Shown: piece after piece, positions 24,453-33,154 of the stretch
Numbering within the stretch: the first letter of the stretch is position 1
Layout of the letters: every line of letters starts with the position of its first letter
Assembly (NCBI RefSeq): GCF_004803895.1
Contig: NZ_CP021978.1
Coordinates: 4,216,001 to 4,280,000 of the forward strand
From: Streptomyces hawaiiensis
GTDB taxonomy: Bacteria > Actinomycetota > Actinomycetes > Streptomycetales > Streptomycetaceae
DNA: 64,000 nt
Direction of reading: 5' to 3'
Notes under the pieces: model-generated
Seen by the model: the letters and a program-made list of their open reading frames with translations, nothing else
What the model was told of the DNA's origin: nothing
Database searches by the model: none
Program-made: the position numbers and the translations under genes

Positions 24453-26933
24453 TCACGCGAGGGACAGGTTCTGTTCCGCCCAGATGGTCTTGCCCGTGGC
24501 GCTCTGGCGGGTGCCCCAGCGCTCGGTCAGCTGGGCGACGAGGAGCAGGCCGCGGCCGCCCTCGTCGTAGGTGCGGGCGCGCCGCAGGTGGGGAGCGGTG
24601 CTGCCGCCGTCGGAGACCTCGCAGATCAGGGTCGTGTCGTGGATCAGGCGCAGCTGGACGGGCGGCTCGGCGTGCCGGATGGCGTTGGTGACGAGTTCGC
24701 TGACGACCAGTTCCGTGACGAACACGGCGTCGGGAAGCCCCCACCGCTCCAGTTGCGCCACCACGTCCTTGCGGGTCTGCGCGACGGCGGACGGGTCGGC
24801 CGGCACCGCCCAGGTGGCGACCTGCCGCGCGTCGAGTGCCCGGGTACGGGCGATGAGCAGGGCCACGTCGTCGGCCGGGCGCTGCGGCAGCAGGTCGGCG
24901 AGGACCGTGTCGCACAGGGCGTCCAGCGAGGCCGCCGGGCGGGCCAGGGCCTGCCGCAGCCGGTGGACGCCGGTGTCGAGGTCCCGGTCGGGAGTCTCGA
25001 TCAGGCCGTTGGTGTAGAGGGCGAGCAGGCTGCCCTCGGGGAGGACGACCTCGGTGGACTCGTACGGCAGGCCGCTCATGCCGAGCGGGGGCGCGGCGGG
25101 GAGCCCGACGAGGTCGACGGTGCCCTCGGGGCTGACCACGGCCGGCACGGGATGCCCGGCCCCGGCCAGGCAGCAGCGCCGCGTCACCGGGTCGTAGACG
25201 GCGTACAGGCAGGTGGCCCCGACGTCGCCGGAGGTCTCCGCGGAGCCGGGCGCTCTCCGCTCGTCCTCGCTCTCCTCCTCCGTATTCAGACGGGCGACCA
25301 GGTCGTCGAGGTGGGTCAGCAGCTCGTCGCAGGGCAGGTCGATGTCGGCCAGCGTGCGGACCGCCGTCCGCAGCCGCCCCATGGTCGCCGACGCGACCAG
25401 GCCGTGGCCGACCACGTCTCCGACGACCAGCGCCACCCGTGCGCCCGAGAGGGGGATGACGTCGAACCAGTCCCCGCCGACCCCGGCGTGCCCGCCCGCC
25501 GGGAGGTAGCGGGAGGCGACCTCGACGGCCGCCTGGCGGGGCAGCCGCTGCGGCAGCAGGCTGCGCTGGAGCGTGACCGCCGTGGTGCGCTCGCGGGTGT
25601 AGCGGCGGGCGTTGTCGATGCTGACCGCGGCCCGGGCGGCCAGTTCTCCGGCCAGGACCAGGTCGTCGTGCTGGAAGGTCTGCTGGTTGCGGTGCCGGAC
25701 GAAGAAGGCGACGCCCAGGGTCGTGCCGCGGGCCACCAGGGGCACGGCCATCACGGAGTGGATGCCGAACGCCCGGACCCGGGCGGCCCGGGTCGGGTCA
25801 CGGGCCAGCCAGGCGGCGAACGCCGGGTCGCTCGCCTGGTGCAGGGTGGGCCGTCCGGTGCGCAGGCTCTCGAAGGGCATCGAGCCCGCCGGGTAGGAGT
25901 CCACCGCCCCGGCCGCCACGGCCGACTCCGGGGCGCCCGGGGTCACCGACCGCAGCGCGGCCCGGCGCAGCAGCAGCGGCCCGTCTGCCGGAACCGCCCG
26001 CGCGGGCGGCTCGGGTACGTCGTCCAGCACGGCCAGCAGATCGACGCCGACGAAGTCGGCCAGGGCCGGGACGGTCACGTCCGCCAGTTCCTGGGCCGTG
26101 CGCGTCACGTCGAGCGTGCTGCCGATGCGCCGGCCGGCCTCCGCGATCAGCTGGAGGCGCTTGCGGGCCCAGAACTGCTCCGTCATGTCGTGCGCGGACA
26201 GGCAGACGCCCCGGATGGTGCCCTCGTGGTCGCGCAGCGCGGACATGAAGACCGACCAGGCGTGCTCATGGCTCTCGCCCGGGGCGCGCAGGTAGTTCTC
26301 CTCGTACTCCGGCTCGCCGGTGCGCAGTACCCGGGCCATGTTGCGTTCCGCCCGCAGGCCGGCGTCGTCGTCGATGATCTCGGACACGCGCAGGCCCCGC
26401 ATCTCCTCCTCGGTGAGCGCCGTGGAGCGCTCCATGTCGGCGTTGGCCCGGCGCAGCCGGAGCCGGGTGTCGTAGATCGCCTGGGCGCAGCAGGGGGACT
26501 GGGCGAAGCTCCAGCTCACGAGGGACTCGTCGAGACCGGCCGGTGGCTGCCGGTCGGTCAGGGCGGAGACGATGAGCCAGGCGGGGGCATCGGCGCCGGG
26601 CGGCCTGTGGTGGGCGAGGATCCGCACCGTCAGCTTCCTGCCGTCACGGTGCCGCAGCGCGACGTCACCGTTCCAGCGAGGCAGCCCGGCGAGGGTGGGA
26701 AGACCGCCCCGCACCGGGATCGGCTCGGCCAGCAGATCCGCGGCACGGCGGCCGGTCAGCTGCCCGGCCGAGTACCCGAGGAGCCGTTCGGCGCCCGCGT
26801 TCCAGCCGGTCACGGTGCCGTGTTCGTCGAGGGTGACACGGGCCGTGAGGGAGCCGCCGACGAGGGCTTCGAGGGCTTCGGGTTCTTCTCCGGACGACCG
26901 GGTGGCCCGGCCGACGGTGACGGGCTGCTCCAT
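24453..26933 (-). CDS. PAS-PAS-GAF-PP2C (SpoIIE)-HATPase signalling protein (826 aa)
   Basis: Domains in order: PAS near 25-120 (VTGWNAGAERLLGYSAGQL), a second PAS near 130-255, GAF near 265-430, a SpoIIE-type PP2C phosphatase near 455-680 with acidic metal motifs VGGDWFDVIP, VVGDVVGHG and DDVALLIAR, and a C-terminal RsbW-like ATPase near 700-820 (VVSELVTNAIRHA, GGRGLLLVAQL). Such proteins both dephosphorylate anti-anti-sigma factors and bind partners to control SigB/SigF-type sigma factors. Two SigF-group sigma genes and a STAS gene lie later in this window, but direct pairing is only inferred. Confidence 0.92.
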   Translation of the reverse strand: MEQPVTVGRATRSSGEEPEALEALVGGSLTARVTLDEHGTVTGWNAGAERLLGYSAGQLTGRRAADLLAEPIPVRGGLPTLAGLPRWNGDVALRHRDGRKLTVRILAHHRPPGADAPAWLIVSALTDRQPPAGLDESLVSWSFAQSPCCAQAIYDTRLRLRRANADMERSTALTEEEMRGLRVSEIIDDDAGLRAERNMARVLRTGEPEYEENYLRAPGESHEHAWSVFMSALRDHEGTIRGVCLSAHDMTEQFWARKRLQLIAEAGRRIGSTLDVTRTAQELADVTVPALADFVGVDLLAVLDDVPEPPARAVPADGPLLLRRAALRSVTPGAPESAVAAGAVDSYPAGSMPFESLRTGRPTLHQASDPAFAAWLARDPTRAARVRAFGIHSVMAVPLVARGTTLGVAFFVRHRNQQTFQHDDLVLAGELAARAAVSIDNARRYTRERTTAVTLQRSLLPQRLPRQAAVEVASRYLPAGGHAGVGGDWFDVIPLSGARVALVVGDVVGHGLVASATMGRLRTAVRTLADIDLPCDELLTHLDDLVARLNTEEESEDERRAPGSAETSGDVGATCLYAVYDPVTRRCCLAGAGHPVPAVVSPEGTVDLVGLPAAPPLGMSGLPYESTEVVLPEGSLLALYTNGLIETPDRDLDTGVHRLRQALARPAASLDALCDTVLADLLPQRPADDVALLIARTRALDARQVATWAVPADPSAVAQTRKDVVAQLERWGLPDAVFVTELVVSELVTNAIRHAEPPVQLRLIHDTTLICEVSDGGSTAPHLRRARTYDEGGRGLLLVAQLTERWGTRQSATGKTIWAEQNLSLA

Positions 26934-27081
26934 GATCGGTCATCTCACTCTCGGGGGAATCAGCCGTAACCCCGGATATGTACAGATATGACCTGCTTAC
27001 CCCGATTGGGGCGAGTCTCACCGTGCCGCCCGGCACGAGAAGCGGAGCCTGCCTCCACCCGGCCCGGGTAACCGCTCCCCC

Positions 27082-28053
27082 ATGGGTCAGATCCTGGTGG
27101 GCACGTGTTCCTGGACCGACCGGGCGCTGGTCGGCAGCGGCTGGTATCCCCCGGGGCGACGGGACGCCGAGGGGCGGTTACGGCACTACGCCGAGCGGTT
27201 CCCGGTCGTCGAGGTCGACGCCTCGTACTACGCGCTGCCGAGCGAGCGGAACAGCCGGTTGTGGGCCGAGCGGACACCGGACGGGTTCGTGTTCGACGTG
27301 AAGGCGTTCTCGCTGCTCACCGGGCATCCCACCCGGCAGGCGGTGATGCCGGACGGGCTGCCGGCCGAGCACCGGGACCCGGCGGTGCTCGACGAGGTGT
27401 GGGCCCGGTTCGCGGCCGGGATCGAGCCGCTGCGGGAGGCCGGGCGGCTGGGGAGCGTGCTGTTCCAGTTCCCGCCCTGGTTCCGGCCCGGTCAGCGGGC
27501 GGAGACGTTCCTCCGGGAGTGCGCGGAGCGGACCGAAGGCCGGCAGCTCGCCGTCGAGTTCCGGCACCCCTCCTGGTGGGAGCCCGGGCAGGCCGAGGCG
27601 ACCGGTGCGCTGCTCACCCGGCACGGCATGGCCGCGGTCGCGGTCGACATGACGCGGACGCTCCCCTCCTCCGTCCCGCCGGTCACTCCCGTGACCTCGC
27701 CCGGGCTCTCCGTCGTCCGGTTCCACGGCCGCAGCACCGCCTGGGGCACCGGCAGCAAGGAGGACCGGTTCCGGTACGCCTACGACGAGGACGAACTCGC
27801 CGAGTGGCTGCCCCGGGTGCGCCGGCTGGCCGAGCGGACCGAGCAGGTCCACGTCCTGTTCAACAACTGCTGCGGCGACGCCGCCGTCCGCGCCGCCGAG
27901 ACCATGGCACGGCTCCTCGACGGGGACCCGCAGGCGGCGCCAGTGCGGCTGCCTAGGGCGCGATCCGCACCTGACGCTCCACCGACACCTGGTCCACGTC
28001 CGACACCCGCACGGTCGTCTTCATCGTCCAGTTCCCGGCGAGGGGCAGGTTGA
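27082..28053 (+). CDS. DUF72 (YecE-like) protein with an antisense C-terminal tail (323 aa)
   Basis: TIM-barrel DUF72 signatures: VGTCSWTDRALV at the start, FPVVEVDASYYALPS, FVFDVKAFSLLTGHP, and VLFNNCCGDAAVRAA near residue 265. Function is unknown; a link to nucleic acid metabolism has been proposed for the family. The last roughly 35 residues are Pro/Ser/Arg-rich, outside the usual domain, and lie entirely on the opposite strand of the CopC/CopD gene, a 101-bp convergent overlap. The normal stop may have been lost. Confidence 0.85.
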   Translation: MGQILVGTCSWTDRALVGSGWYPPGRRDAEGRLRHYAERFPVVEVDASYYALPSERNSRLWAERTPDGFVFDVKAFSLLTGHPTRQAVMPDGLPAEHRDPAVLDEVWARFAAGIEPLREAGRLGSVLFQFPPWFRPGQRAETFLRECAERTEGRQLAVEFRHPSWWEPGQAEATGALLTRHGMAAVAVDMTRTLPSSVPPVTPVTSPGLSVVRFHGRSTAWGTGSKEDRFRYAYDEDELAEWLPRVRRLAERTEQVHVLFNNCCGDAAVRAAETMARLLDGDPQAAPVRLPRARSAPDAPPTPGPRPTPARSSSSSSSRRGAG

Positions 28054-29818
28054 CGGAGTTGGTGCCCCAGTAGCCGCCCAGGTCGGTGAGTTCGGCGTCG
28101 ATCGGGCCGACCTTCCGGGAGGGCAGGGTGAAGGTGATGCGGACCTCGGGGACGACGACCAGACCCGTATCGGAGCCGTAGACCACGGCCTGGACGCCGT
28201 TCTCGCCGACGCGGGCCGGGTCCAGGGTGACCTGCACGGTGCCGCGTCCGGTCACGGCTCCCGTGCCCGTGTCGAAGGGCACCGTGACCTGGGACGTGAG
28301 CGGCAGTGTGCCCGCTGGGGCCTGCCGGGCCGCCTCGGCCTGGGCGCGGCCCGGGAGGGTTCCCGTGAGCACGGTCGTGATCATCAGCACCACGGCGGCG
28401 ACGGCGACTTCCACGAGGACGGAGCGGCGCAGGAGGCGGCGCCGGTCGTCCCGGTCGGCGTCGGACGCGGGAGGCTCCTCCGCCGGTTCGCCGGGCCCCT
28501 CCGGTTCCTCGGGCTCCTCGCGTCCCGCGTGCTCCGCCGGGGCGCCGGCCGGCTGCGGGACCCGTGCCGGTACGGCCGTCCGGGTGACAGACGCCGGCGC
28601 CGCGATCCGCGCCGTCCAGCGCCGCGAGTACCCGGCCACCAGCAACAGCACGAAGACGCCGGCCAGTTTGGCGAGCAGCAGACGGCCGTACGACGTGCCG
28701 GTCAGTGCGGAGAGGGAGCCGAGGCCGCGCCAGGACTGGTAGACGCCCGTGACGGCCAGGACGGTCACCGAGGCGAAGGCGATCCGCGAGAAGCGGGGCA
28801 CGACCTCCCCCAGGTCCTCCCCGGACGAGCGGCGCAGGTTCAGCAGCAGCGCCACGAGGCCGCCGAGCCAGACGCCGGTCGCCAGCAGGTGCAGTACGGA
28901 CGACGTCATCGCCAGCGGCACCTGGATCCCGGCGGAGGCGTGCTCCGCCGCCGCCCAGGTCAGGGCCAAGGCGGCGGCCAGGGCCGTGCCGATCGCCAGG
29001 GTGACGGGCCGCTCCCTGGTGTCGCGGCGCCTGGACAGCCGTATCAGGAAGGCGGCGGTCAGCAGCAGGACGGCCAGGCGGGCGAGCAGGGCCAGGCCCG
29101 GGCGGCCGGTCAGGGTGCGGCCGAGGGCGGAGGTGTCGAAGGCCGCGGCCGGGCCCGCGCCCGTCTCGTACGGGGCGCGCAGCAGGAGCAGGACGGCCGT
29201 CGACCCCAGCAGCGTCCACCAGGCCGCCACCAGCGGCCGGCGCAGGGGGGAGGTGTGCGCGGGCCGGCACAGCAGCGCGAACGCCGCCGTGCCGACGAGC
29301 AGCGCGGCGGCGAGGTAGGCGAGGTAGCGGGCGGCGTCGTAGAGGCCACGGGTGAGCGGGTCCTCGGCCGGGCCCGTGTCGACCTGGGCCGTGGTCGCGG
29401 AGCGTTTCCCCACGGAGAAGGTGAACGCGCCGGAGACGGGGTGGCTGTCGGCGGAGACGACCCGCCAGGCCACGGTGTACGTCCCCTGGGCGAGCTTGCC
29501 GGGCAGGCCGATCCGGGCCGTCTCGGAGCGGCCGTCGGCGTGCGTGGCCTCACCGGTGTGGACCCGGCGCTGGTCGGGGCCGAAGACCCGGAAGGAGTCG
29601 TCGAGCAGTCCTACGGACTCGGTGAAGGTCAGGGTGACGTGGCGGGGGGCCTGCTGGACGACGGATCCGTCGTCGGGGTCGGTACCGCGGAGCGCGGCGT
29701 GGGCTGAGGCGGGGGTTGCGCCGAAGAGGAGCAGGACCAGCACGGTGCCCAGCAGCACCAGGGCTTGGAACCGCCGGGGATGTCCGACATTGCGATCCTT
29801 GTTCCGCCGTTGGTCCAC
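27953..29818 (-). CDS. CopC-CopD fusion copper-resistance protein (621 aa)
   Basis: A signal peptide ends at ASAHAALRG, so the mature protein begins with the His used by CopC to bind Cu(II); SADSHPVSGAF holds a second CopC histidine. Eight or so transmembrane segments (about 160-440) form the CopD part. A periplasmic beta domain of about 130 residues (VTVPFDTGTGAVTGRGTVQV) resembles FixH/YtkA. I chose the GTG at 29818 because GGAG lies 6 bases upstream; the longer frame to 29884 has no such site. Likely copper import or tolerance at the membrane. Confidence 0.88.
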   Translation of the reverse strand: MDQRRNKDRNVGHPRRFQALVLLGTVLVLLLFGATPASAHAALRGTDPDDGSVVQQAPRHVTLTFTESVGLLDDSFRVFGPDQRRVHTGEATHADGRSETARIGLPGKLAQGTYTVAWRVVSADSHPVSGAFTFSVGKRSATTAQVDTGPAEDPLTRGLYDAARYLAYLAAALLVGTAAFALLCRPAHTSPLRRPLVAAWWTLLGSTAVLLLLRAPYETGAGPAAAFDTSALGRTLTGRPGLALLARLAVLLLTAAFLIRLSRRRDTRERPVTLAIGTALAAALALTWAAAEHASAGIQVPLAMTSSVLHLLATGVWLGGLVALLLNLRRSSGEDLGEVVPRFSRIAFASVTVLAVTGVYQSWRGLGSLSALTGTSYGRLLLAKLAGVFVLLLVAGYSRRWTARIAAPASVTRTAVPARVPQPAGAPAEHAGREEPEEPEGPGEPAEEPPASDADRDDRRRLLRRSVLVEVAVAAVVLMITTVLTGTLPGRAQAEAARQAPAGTLPLTSQVTVPFDTGTGAVTGRGTVQVTLDPARVGENGVQAVVYGSDTGLVVVPEVRITFTLPSRKVGPIDAELTDLGGYWGTNSVNLPLAGNWTMKTTVRVSDVDQVSVERQVRIAP

Positions 29819-29900
29819 GTGGTTCTCCGGGGTCGGGCTGGACGGCTCCGGGTTATGTACGGACGGGATCGGTGTAGCGCTCAACGGGGTGGGGGTGTGA

Positions 29901-30380
29901 CTAGGGAGTAGGCCGGCAGAGCCCGGGGATCTTGTCCGCCTCTGTCGGGAAGCGGGCCGTCAGCTCTGCCCCGTCGCCGTGCTCGTAGCCCTCGAACGTG
30001 AAGCCCGGGGCCATGGTGCAGCCGAACAGAGTCCATGCGCCGCCCGCTCCCACCCTGCCGCCCATCCACGTGCCCGCCGGGACCGTGAACTGGACGTGCT
30101 GGCCGTGGAGGATGTCCGGCCCGAGCACCACCGTCCCCGTGCTGCCGTCCGGGGCGAGGAGCAGGAGCTCCAGGGGGTCGCCCCGGTAGAAGTGCCAGAT
30201 CTCGTCCGTCGGCAGGCGGTGGAGGGCGGAGAAGTCGTCGGCCGTCAGGAGCGCGACGATCGCCGTGCCCTCCGGCCTGCCGTCGGGGCGTTCGGGGCCG
30301 GCCCAGCTCTGGCGGAACAGGCCGCCCTCGCGCGGGATCGGCTCGAGTCCGTAGTGGGCGATGAGGTCCTCTGGCGTCAC
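29901..30380 (-). CDS. Cupin_5 (DUF985) protein (159 aa)
   Basis: A single cupin barrel, DUF985 type: HYGLEPIPREGGLFRQSW near the start, DEIWHFYRGDPLELLLL (metal-type His), and a second motif around GTWMGGRV with APGFTFEGYE. Biochemical roles in this family are poorly known; sugar epimerase-like or binding functions are suggested. The GTG at 30380 overlaps the acetyltransferase stop by four bases, making it the last gene of the iron-box operon. Confidence 0.85.
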   Translation of the reverse strand: MTPEDLIAHYGLEPIPREGGLFRQSWAGPERPDGRPEGTAIVALLTADDFSALHRLPTDEIWHFYRGDPLELLLLAPDGSTGTVVLGPDILHGQHVQFTVPAGTWMGGRVGAGGAWTLFGCTMAPGFTFEGYEHGDGAELTARFPTEADKIPGLCRPTP

Positions 30381-30988
30381 CCGGGGAACAGTATCTCCCG
30401 GTCGAGGAAAGCGAGCTGGGCCTTCTTCTCCGGCAGGTACACGTCCGGGAGGTCGATCTCCGGCAGGACCACCACCGGCCCGGGAGCGAAGCCCAGGCTG
30501 AGGAAACGGGCGACCGCCTTCTCGTTGCGCACGTCCGGGTCGACCACGACCCGCCGGCGGTCCAGGCCGAGCAGGACGTACGCGGCGATGGCGGCCACCA
30601 GCCGGGCCGTCCACCCCGGTTGTCCGCCGCCCGGGCCGGCGGGGGCGAGGAGCAGGTGGACGCCGATGTCGCCGGGGCGGACGTCGTAGCACTCGCTGAC
30701 CCGGTCGGCCTCCGGCTCGTAGGTCTGCAGGAGCGCGACCGGCTCGCCGTCCCGGAGGACGAGGTGGGCGTGGTGGGTGTCGAGCGTGGCCATGTGGGCG
30801 TAGATCCCGGCGACCTGTCCCTCGGTCAGCTCGGTCATGCCCCAGAAGGCGGCCCGGTCCTCGCCGACCCAGCGATGGATCACGGCGGCATCCGCCCCGG
30901 GGTCCAGCGGCAGCACGCGGACGGTGCCGAAGCCGTCGACCACCTGCTCGTGGACGAGCGTGCGGGAGGCGTACGGGTCGTCAGACAT
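30377..30988 (-). CDS. IucB/AlcB-type siderophore acetyltransferase (GNAT, 203 aa)
   Basis: The fold and motifs match the siderophore-biosynthesis acetyltransferase group (AlcB/IucB/MbtK): DAAVIHRWVGEDRAAFWGM, EADRVSECYDVRPGDIGVHL, VVVDPDVRNEKAVARFLSLG and a closing LAFLDREILFPG. Relatives acylate hydroxylysine or hydroxyornithine amines. No NIS synthetase, peptide synthetase or amine hydroxylase is nearby, so a complete pathway is absent from the window. The ATG at 30988 overlaps the acylase stop by 8 bases. The gene is presumably iron-regulated through the upstream box. Confidence 0.85.
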   Translation of the reverse strand: MSDDPYASRTLVHEQVVDGFGTVRVLPLDPGADAAVIHRWVGEDRAAFWGMTELTEGQVAGIYAHMATLDTHHAHLVLRDGEPVALLQTYEPEADRVSECYDVRPGDIGVHLLLAPAGPGGGQPGWTARLVAAIAAYVLLGLDRRRVVVDPDVRNEKAVARFLSLGFAPGPVVVLPEIDLPDVYLPEKKAQLAFLDREILFPG

Positions 30989-33077
30989 CGGTTTCCTTCT
31001 CCAGCCGGGTCCAGTCGGTGACGACCGGGACGAGATCTCCCGCGAGCCACAGGGGGAGCTGGTCGCGGTGGTGGGGCGAACCGGGGACGCCCGAGGCGCC
31101 GAGCGGGACCACCCAGCGGCTGTCCTCGCGCCGGGCCAGGTCCCAGACGTACCGGGCGGCCGGGCCCCGGGTGGCACGGTCGGTGAGGCCCGGCACGCCC
31201 GAGGTGCACAGCACGCAGTCGTGGTCGCCGGACAGGCCCGGTTCGTCGTACGGCTGCTCCGGCTCCAGCGCCCGCCAGGGGGCGAGGCGGTGGGTGTCGC
31301 CCCAGAGGCCGGCCGGCGGACGCAGGGCCACTTCCTCGATCGCCGCGCGGACGGCCGCCGGGCGGTCGATTCCGTACAGCTCCCCGGCCCGCAGCAGGTG
31401 TTCGAGGGCGAAGCCGACCCGGGGGACGAGGGCGAGCCAGGGCTGGAAGACGTCCGGGTACGCCGGTGGCGTGGTGAGGCCGGCGAACGCCGGGTGCGCC
31501 GCGAGCCGTCGTACGACCGCTCCGCGCACGGCCGCGTACAGGGCCGCGTCGGCGCTGCCGGCGTCCATGCGGCGGTCCCAGCCGAGGAGGCGGTCCCTCA
31601 GGGCGGCGGCCTCGGGGGTGAGGCCGTCGAGGGCGTCGAGGTGGTCCAGGAGGGGGGACGCGGAGGCCAGGTGGGTGTCCGTGTGGATCGCGGGCATGCC
31701 GGCGGCGGACCAGCGCTCCCGGCCCGCGAGCAGCGCGGCGATGCGGTCGGCGCGGTGCGGCGGGGCGAACTCGACGCCGAGGGGTCCGGACGGTCCGCGC
31801 TGGTTGGCCATGACGGCGACGCCGTCGATGAGCCCGGCGCGCGGCGACACGTGCCAGCCCCGCCATGCGTGGCCGGGCTCCCAGGCGGGCACCACCCGGA
31901 GGGAGTTGGTTTCGGCGCGCCGCGGCACCCGCCCGGCCACGCGGTGCAGGACACCGCCCTCGGTGTCGGCGGCCTGGACGACGTTGACCGGCTCGGCCCA
32001 GCGGTCGAAGGCCCGGTCCACGTCGGCGACCCGGCGAGCCCGCAGCAGCGGCAGCAGGGCGCCGAAGCCGAGGTCGCCGGTGACGCGGGGCGGGTAGCGC
32101 AGGCTGATCGCCACGGGCACGCCTGAGGGATCGGCCGGGTCTGCCGGGTCGCCGTCGAGACCCTCGGGCCCGCCGATGATCACCGGGCCCCGGCCGGTCT
32201 CGATCACCTCGACCTCGACCGGGTCCTCGCCCGCCACCTCGACGGTCTCGGTGTGCCGGGCCGCCCGCCGCCAGACCCCGTCGGGGCCGAGGGCCTCCAC
32301 CCCGGCGCCGGTGCGCCGCAGCCGCTCCCGGTAGAGGTCCTGGTAGTCGGCCATGGCGTTGGTGATGGCCCAGGCGACCGTGCCGGTGTGCCCGAAGTGG
32401 GCGATGCCGGGGACACCGGGGACGGCCAGGCCCACGACGTCGAACTCCGGGCAGGACAGGTGGATCTGCTGGTAGACGCCCGGGTCCTCGATCCAGCGGT
32501 GCGGGTCGCCGGCGATGACAGCCTGCCCGGTGACGGTCCGCTCGCCGCTCACCAGCCAGCCGTTGCTGCCGGAGGTGCCGGGGCCGTCGGTGGCGAAGAG
32601 GCCGATGGCGTCCGCGTCCAGGTGGGCGGCGACCTGCTCGCGCCAGAGCTTGGCCGGGAACCCGGCGAAGAGGATGTGGGTGGCGAGCCAGACGCCGAGA
32701 GGGGTCCAGGGTTCCCAGCGGCCCGGCGTGAGACCGGTACGGGCGAATGCGGGGGCGGTGCCGTCGGCGAGCCCCGCGTTGACCCCGTCGACGTACGCGC
32801 GCACCCACCGCGCCGTCTCGGGTTCCCGTCTCTCCAGGTCCGCGAAACAGCGTCTCGCGGTGTCGTCGAGCCGGGCCCGTCTCGCGAACCGGTCCCAGGC
32901 CAGGGCGCTCTCGCCGAGGAAGGACGCGGAGGTGCCCTGCGCCCGGTGGCGCTCGACCTCCAACTGCCAGGCCCGGTCCCGGGCGGTGACGAGGCCCTGC
33001 GCGTGGGCGAGTTCGGCCGCGCTGCCCGCGCGCAGATGCGGAATGCCCCAGGCGTCACGGTAGATCTCGGTGGCCAC
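30981..33077 (-). CDS. Penicillin-acylase-family Ntn hydrolase without signal peptide (698 aa)
   Basis: Starts EIYRDAWGIPHLRAGSAAEL, the typical alpha-chain start of penicillin/acyl-homoserine-lactone/PvdQ acylases. The autoproteolysis site appears as Gly170-Ser171 in PGTSGSNGWLVSGERT, Ser171 being the nucleophile of the beta chain. Other family marks are VIAGDPHRWIEDPG and IAHFGHTGTVAWAITNAMADY. Unlike most relatives it has no signal peptide, so it should act in the cytosol. It heads the acylase-acetyltransferase-cupin operon, and the iron box lies 19 bases upstream of its start. Target is probably an amide in a siderophore (inference). Confidence 0.88.
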   Translation of the reverse strand: MATEIYRDAWGIPHLRAGSAAELAHAQGLVTARDRAWQLEVERHRAQGTSASFLGESALAWDRFARRARLDDTARRCFADLERREPETARWVRAYVDGVNAGLADGTAPAFARTGLTPGRWEPWTPLGVWLATHILFAGFPAKLWREQVAAHLDADAIGLFATDGPGTSGSNGWLVSGERTVTGQAVIAGDPHRWIEDPGVYQQIHLSCPEFDVVGLAVPGVPGIAHFGHTGTVAWAITNAMADYQDLYRERLRRTGAGVEALGPDGVWRRAARHTETVEVAGEDPVEVEVIETGRGPVIIGGPEGLDGDPADPADPSGVPVAISLRYPPRVTGDLGFGALLPLLRARRVADVDRAFDRWAEPVNVVQAADTEGGVLHRVAGRVPRRAETNSLRVVPAWEPGHAWRGWHVSPRAGLIDGVAVMANQRGPSGPLGVEFAPPHRADRIAALLAGRERWSAAGMPAIHTDTHLASASPLLDHLDALDGLTPEAAALRDRLLGWDRRMDAGSADAALYAAVRGAVVRRLAAHPAFAGLTTPPAYPDVFQPWLALVPRVGFALEHLLRAGELYGIDRPAAVRAAIEEVALRPPAGLWGDTHRLAPWRALEPEQPYDEPGLSGDHDCVLCTSGVPGLTDRATRGPAARYVWDLARREDSRWVVPLGASGVPGSPHHRDQLPLWLAGDLVPVVTDWTRLEKETDV

Positions 33078-33095
33078 GCTGTGCCCCTTCTTCCT

Positions 33096-33114
33096 TTAGG
33101 TTAGGCTTGCCTAA
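33096..33114. promoter_or_regulatory. Iron box (IdeR/DmdR1-type operator)
   Basis: TTAGGTTAGGCTTGCCTAA is a near-perfect match to the actinobacterial iron-box consensus TTAGGTTAGGCTCACCTAA. It sits between the divergent acylase operon (start 33077) and the siderophore-interacting protein gene (start 33155), so one Fe(II)-repressor site should control both directions. Confidence 0.92.
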
Positions 33115-33154
33115 GTCAATCGTGGCGGAATGGTACGTGAAGGGTGAGGGCGCG

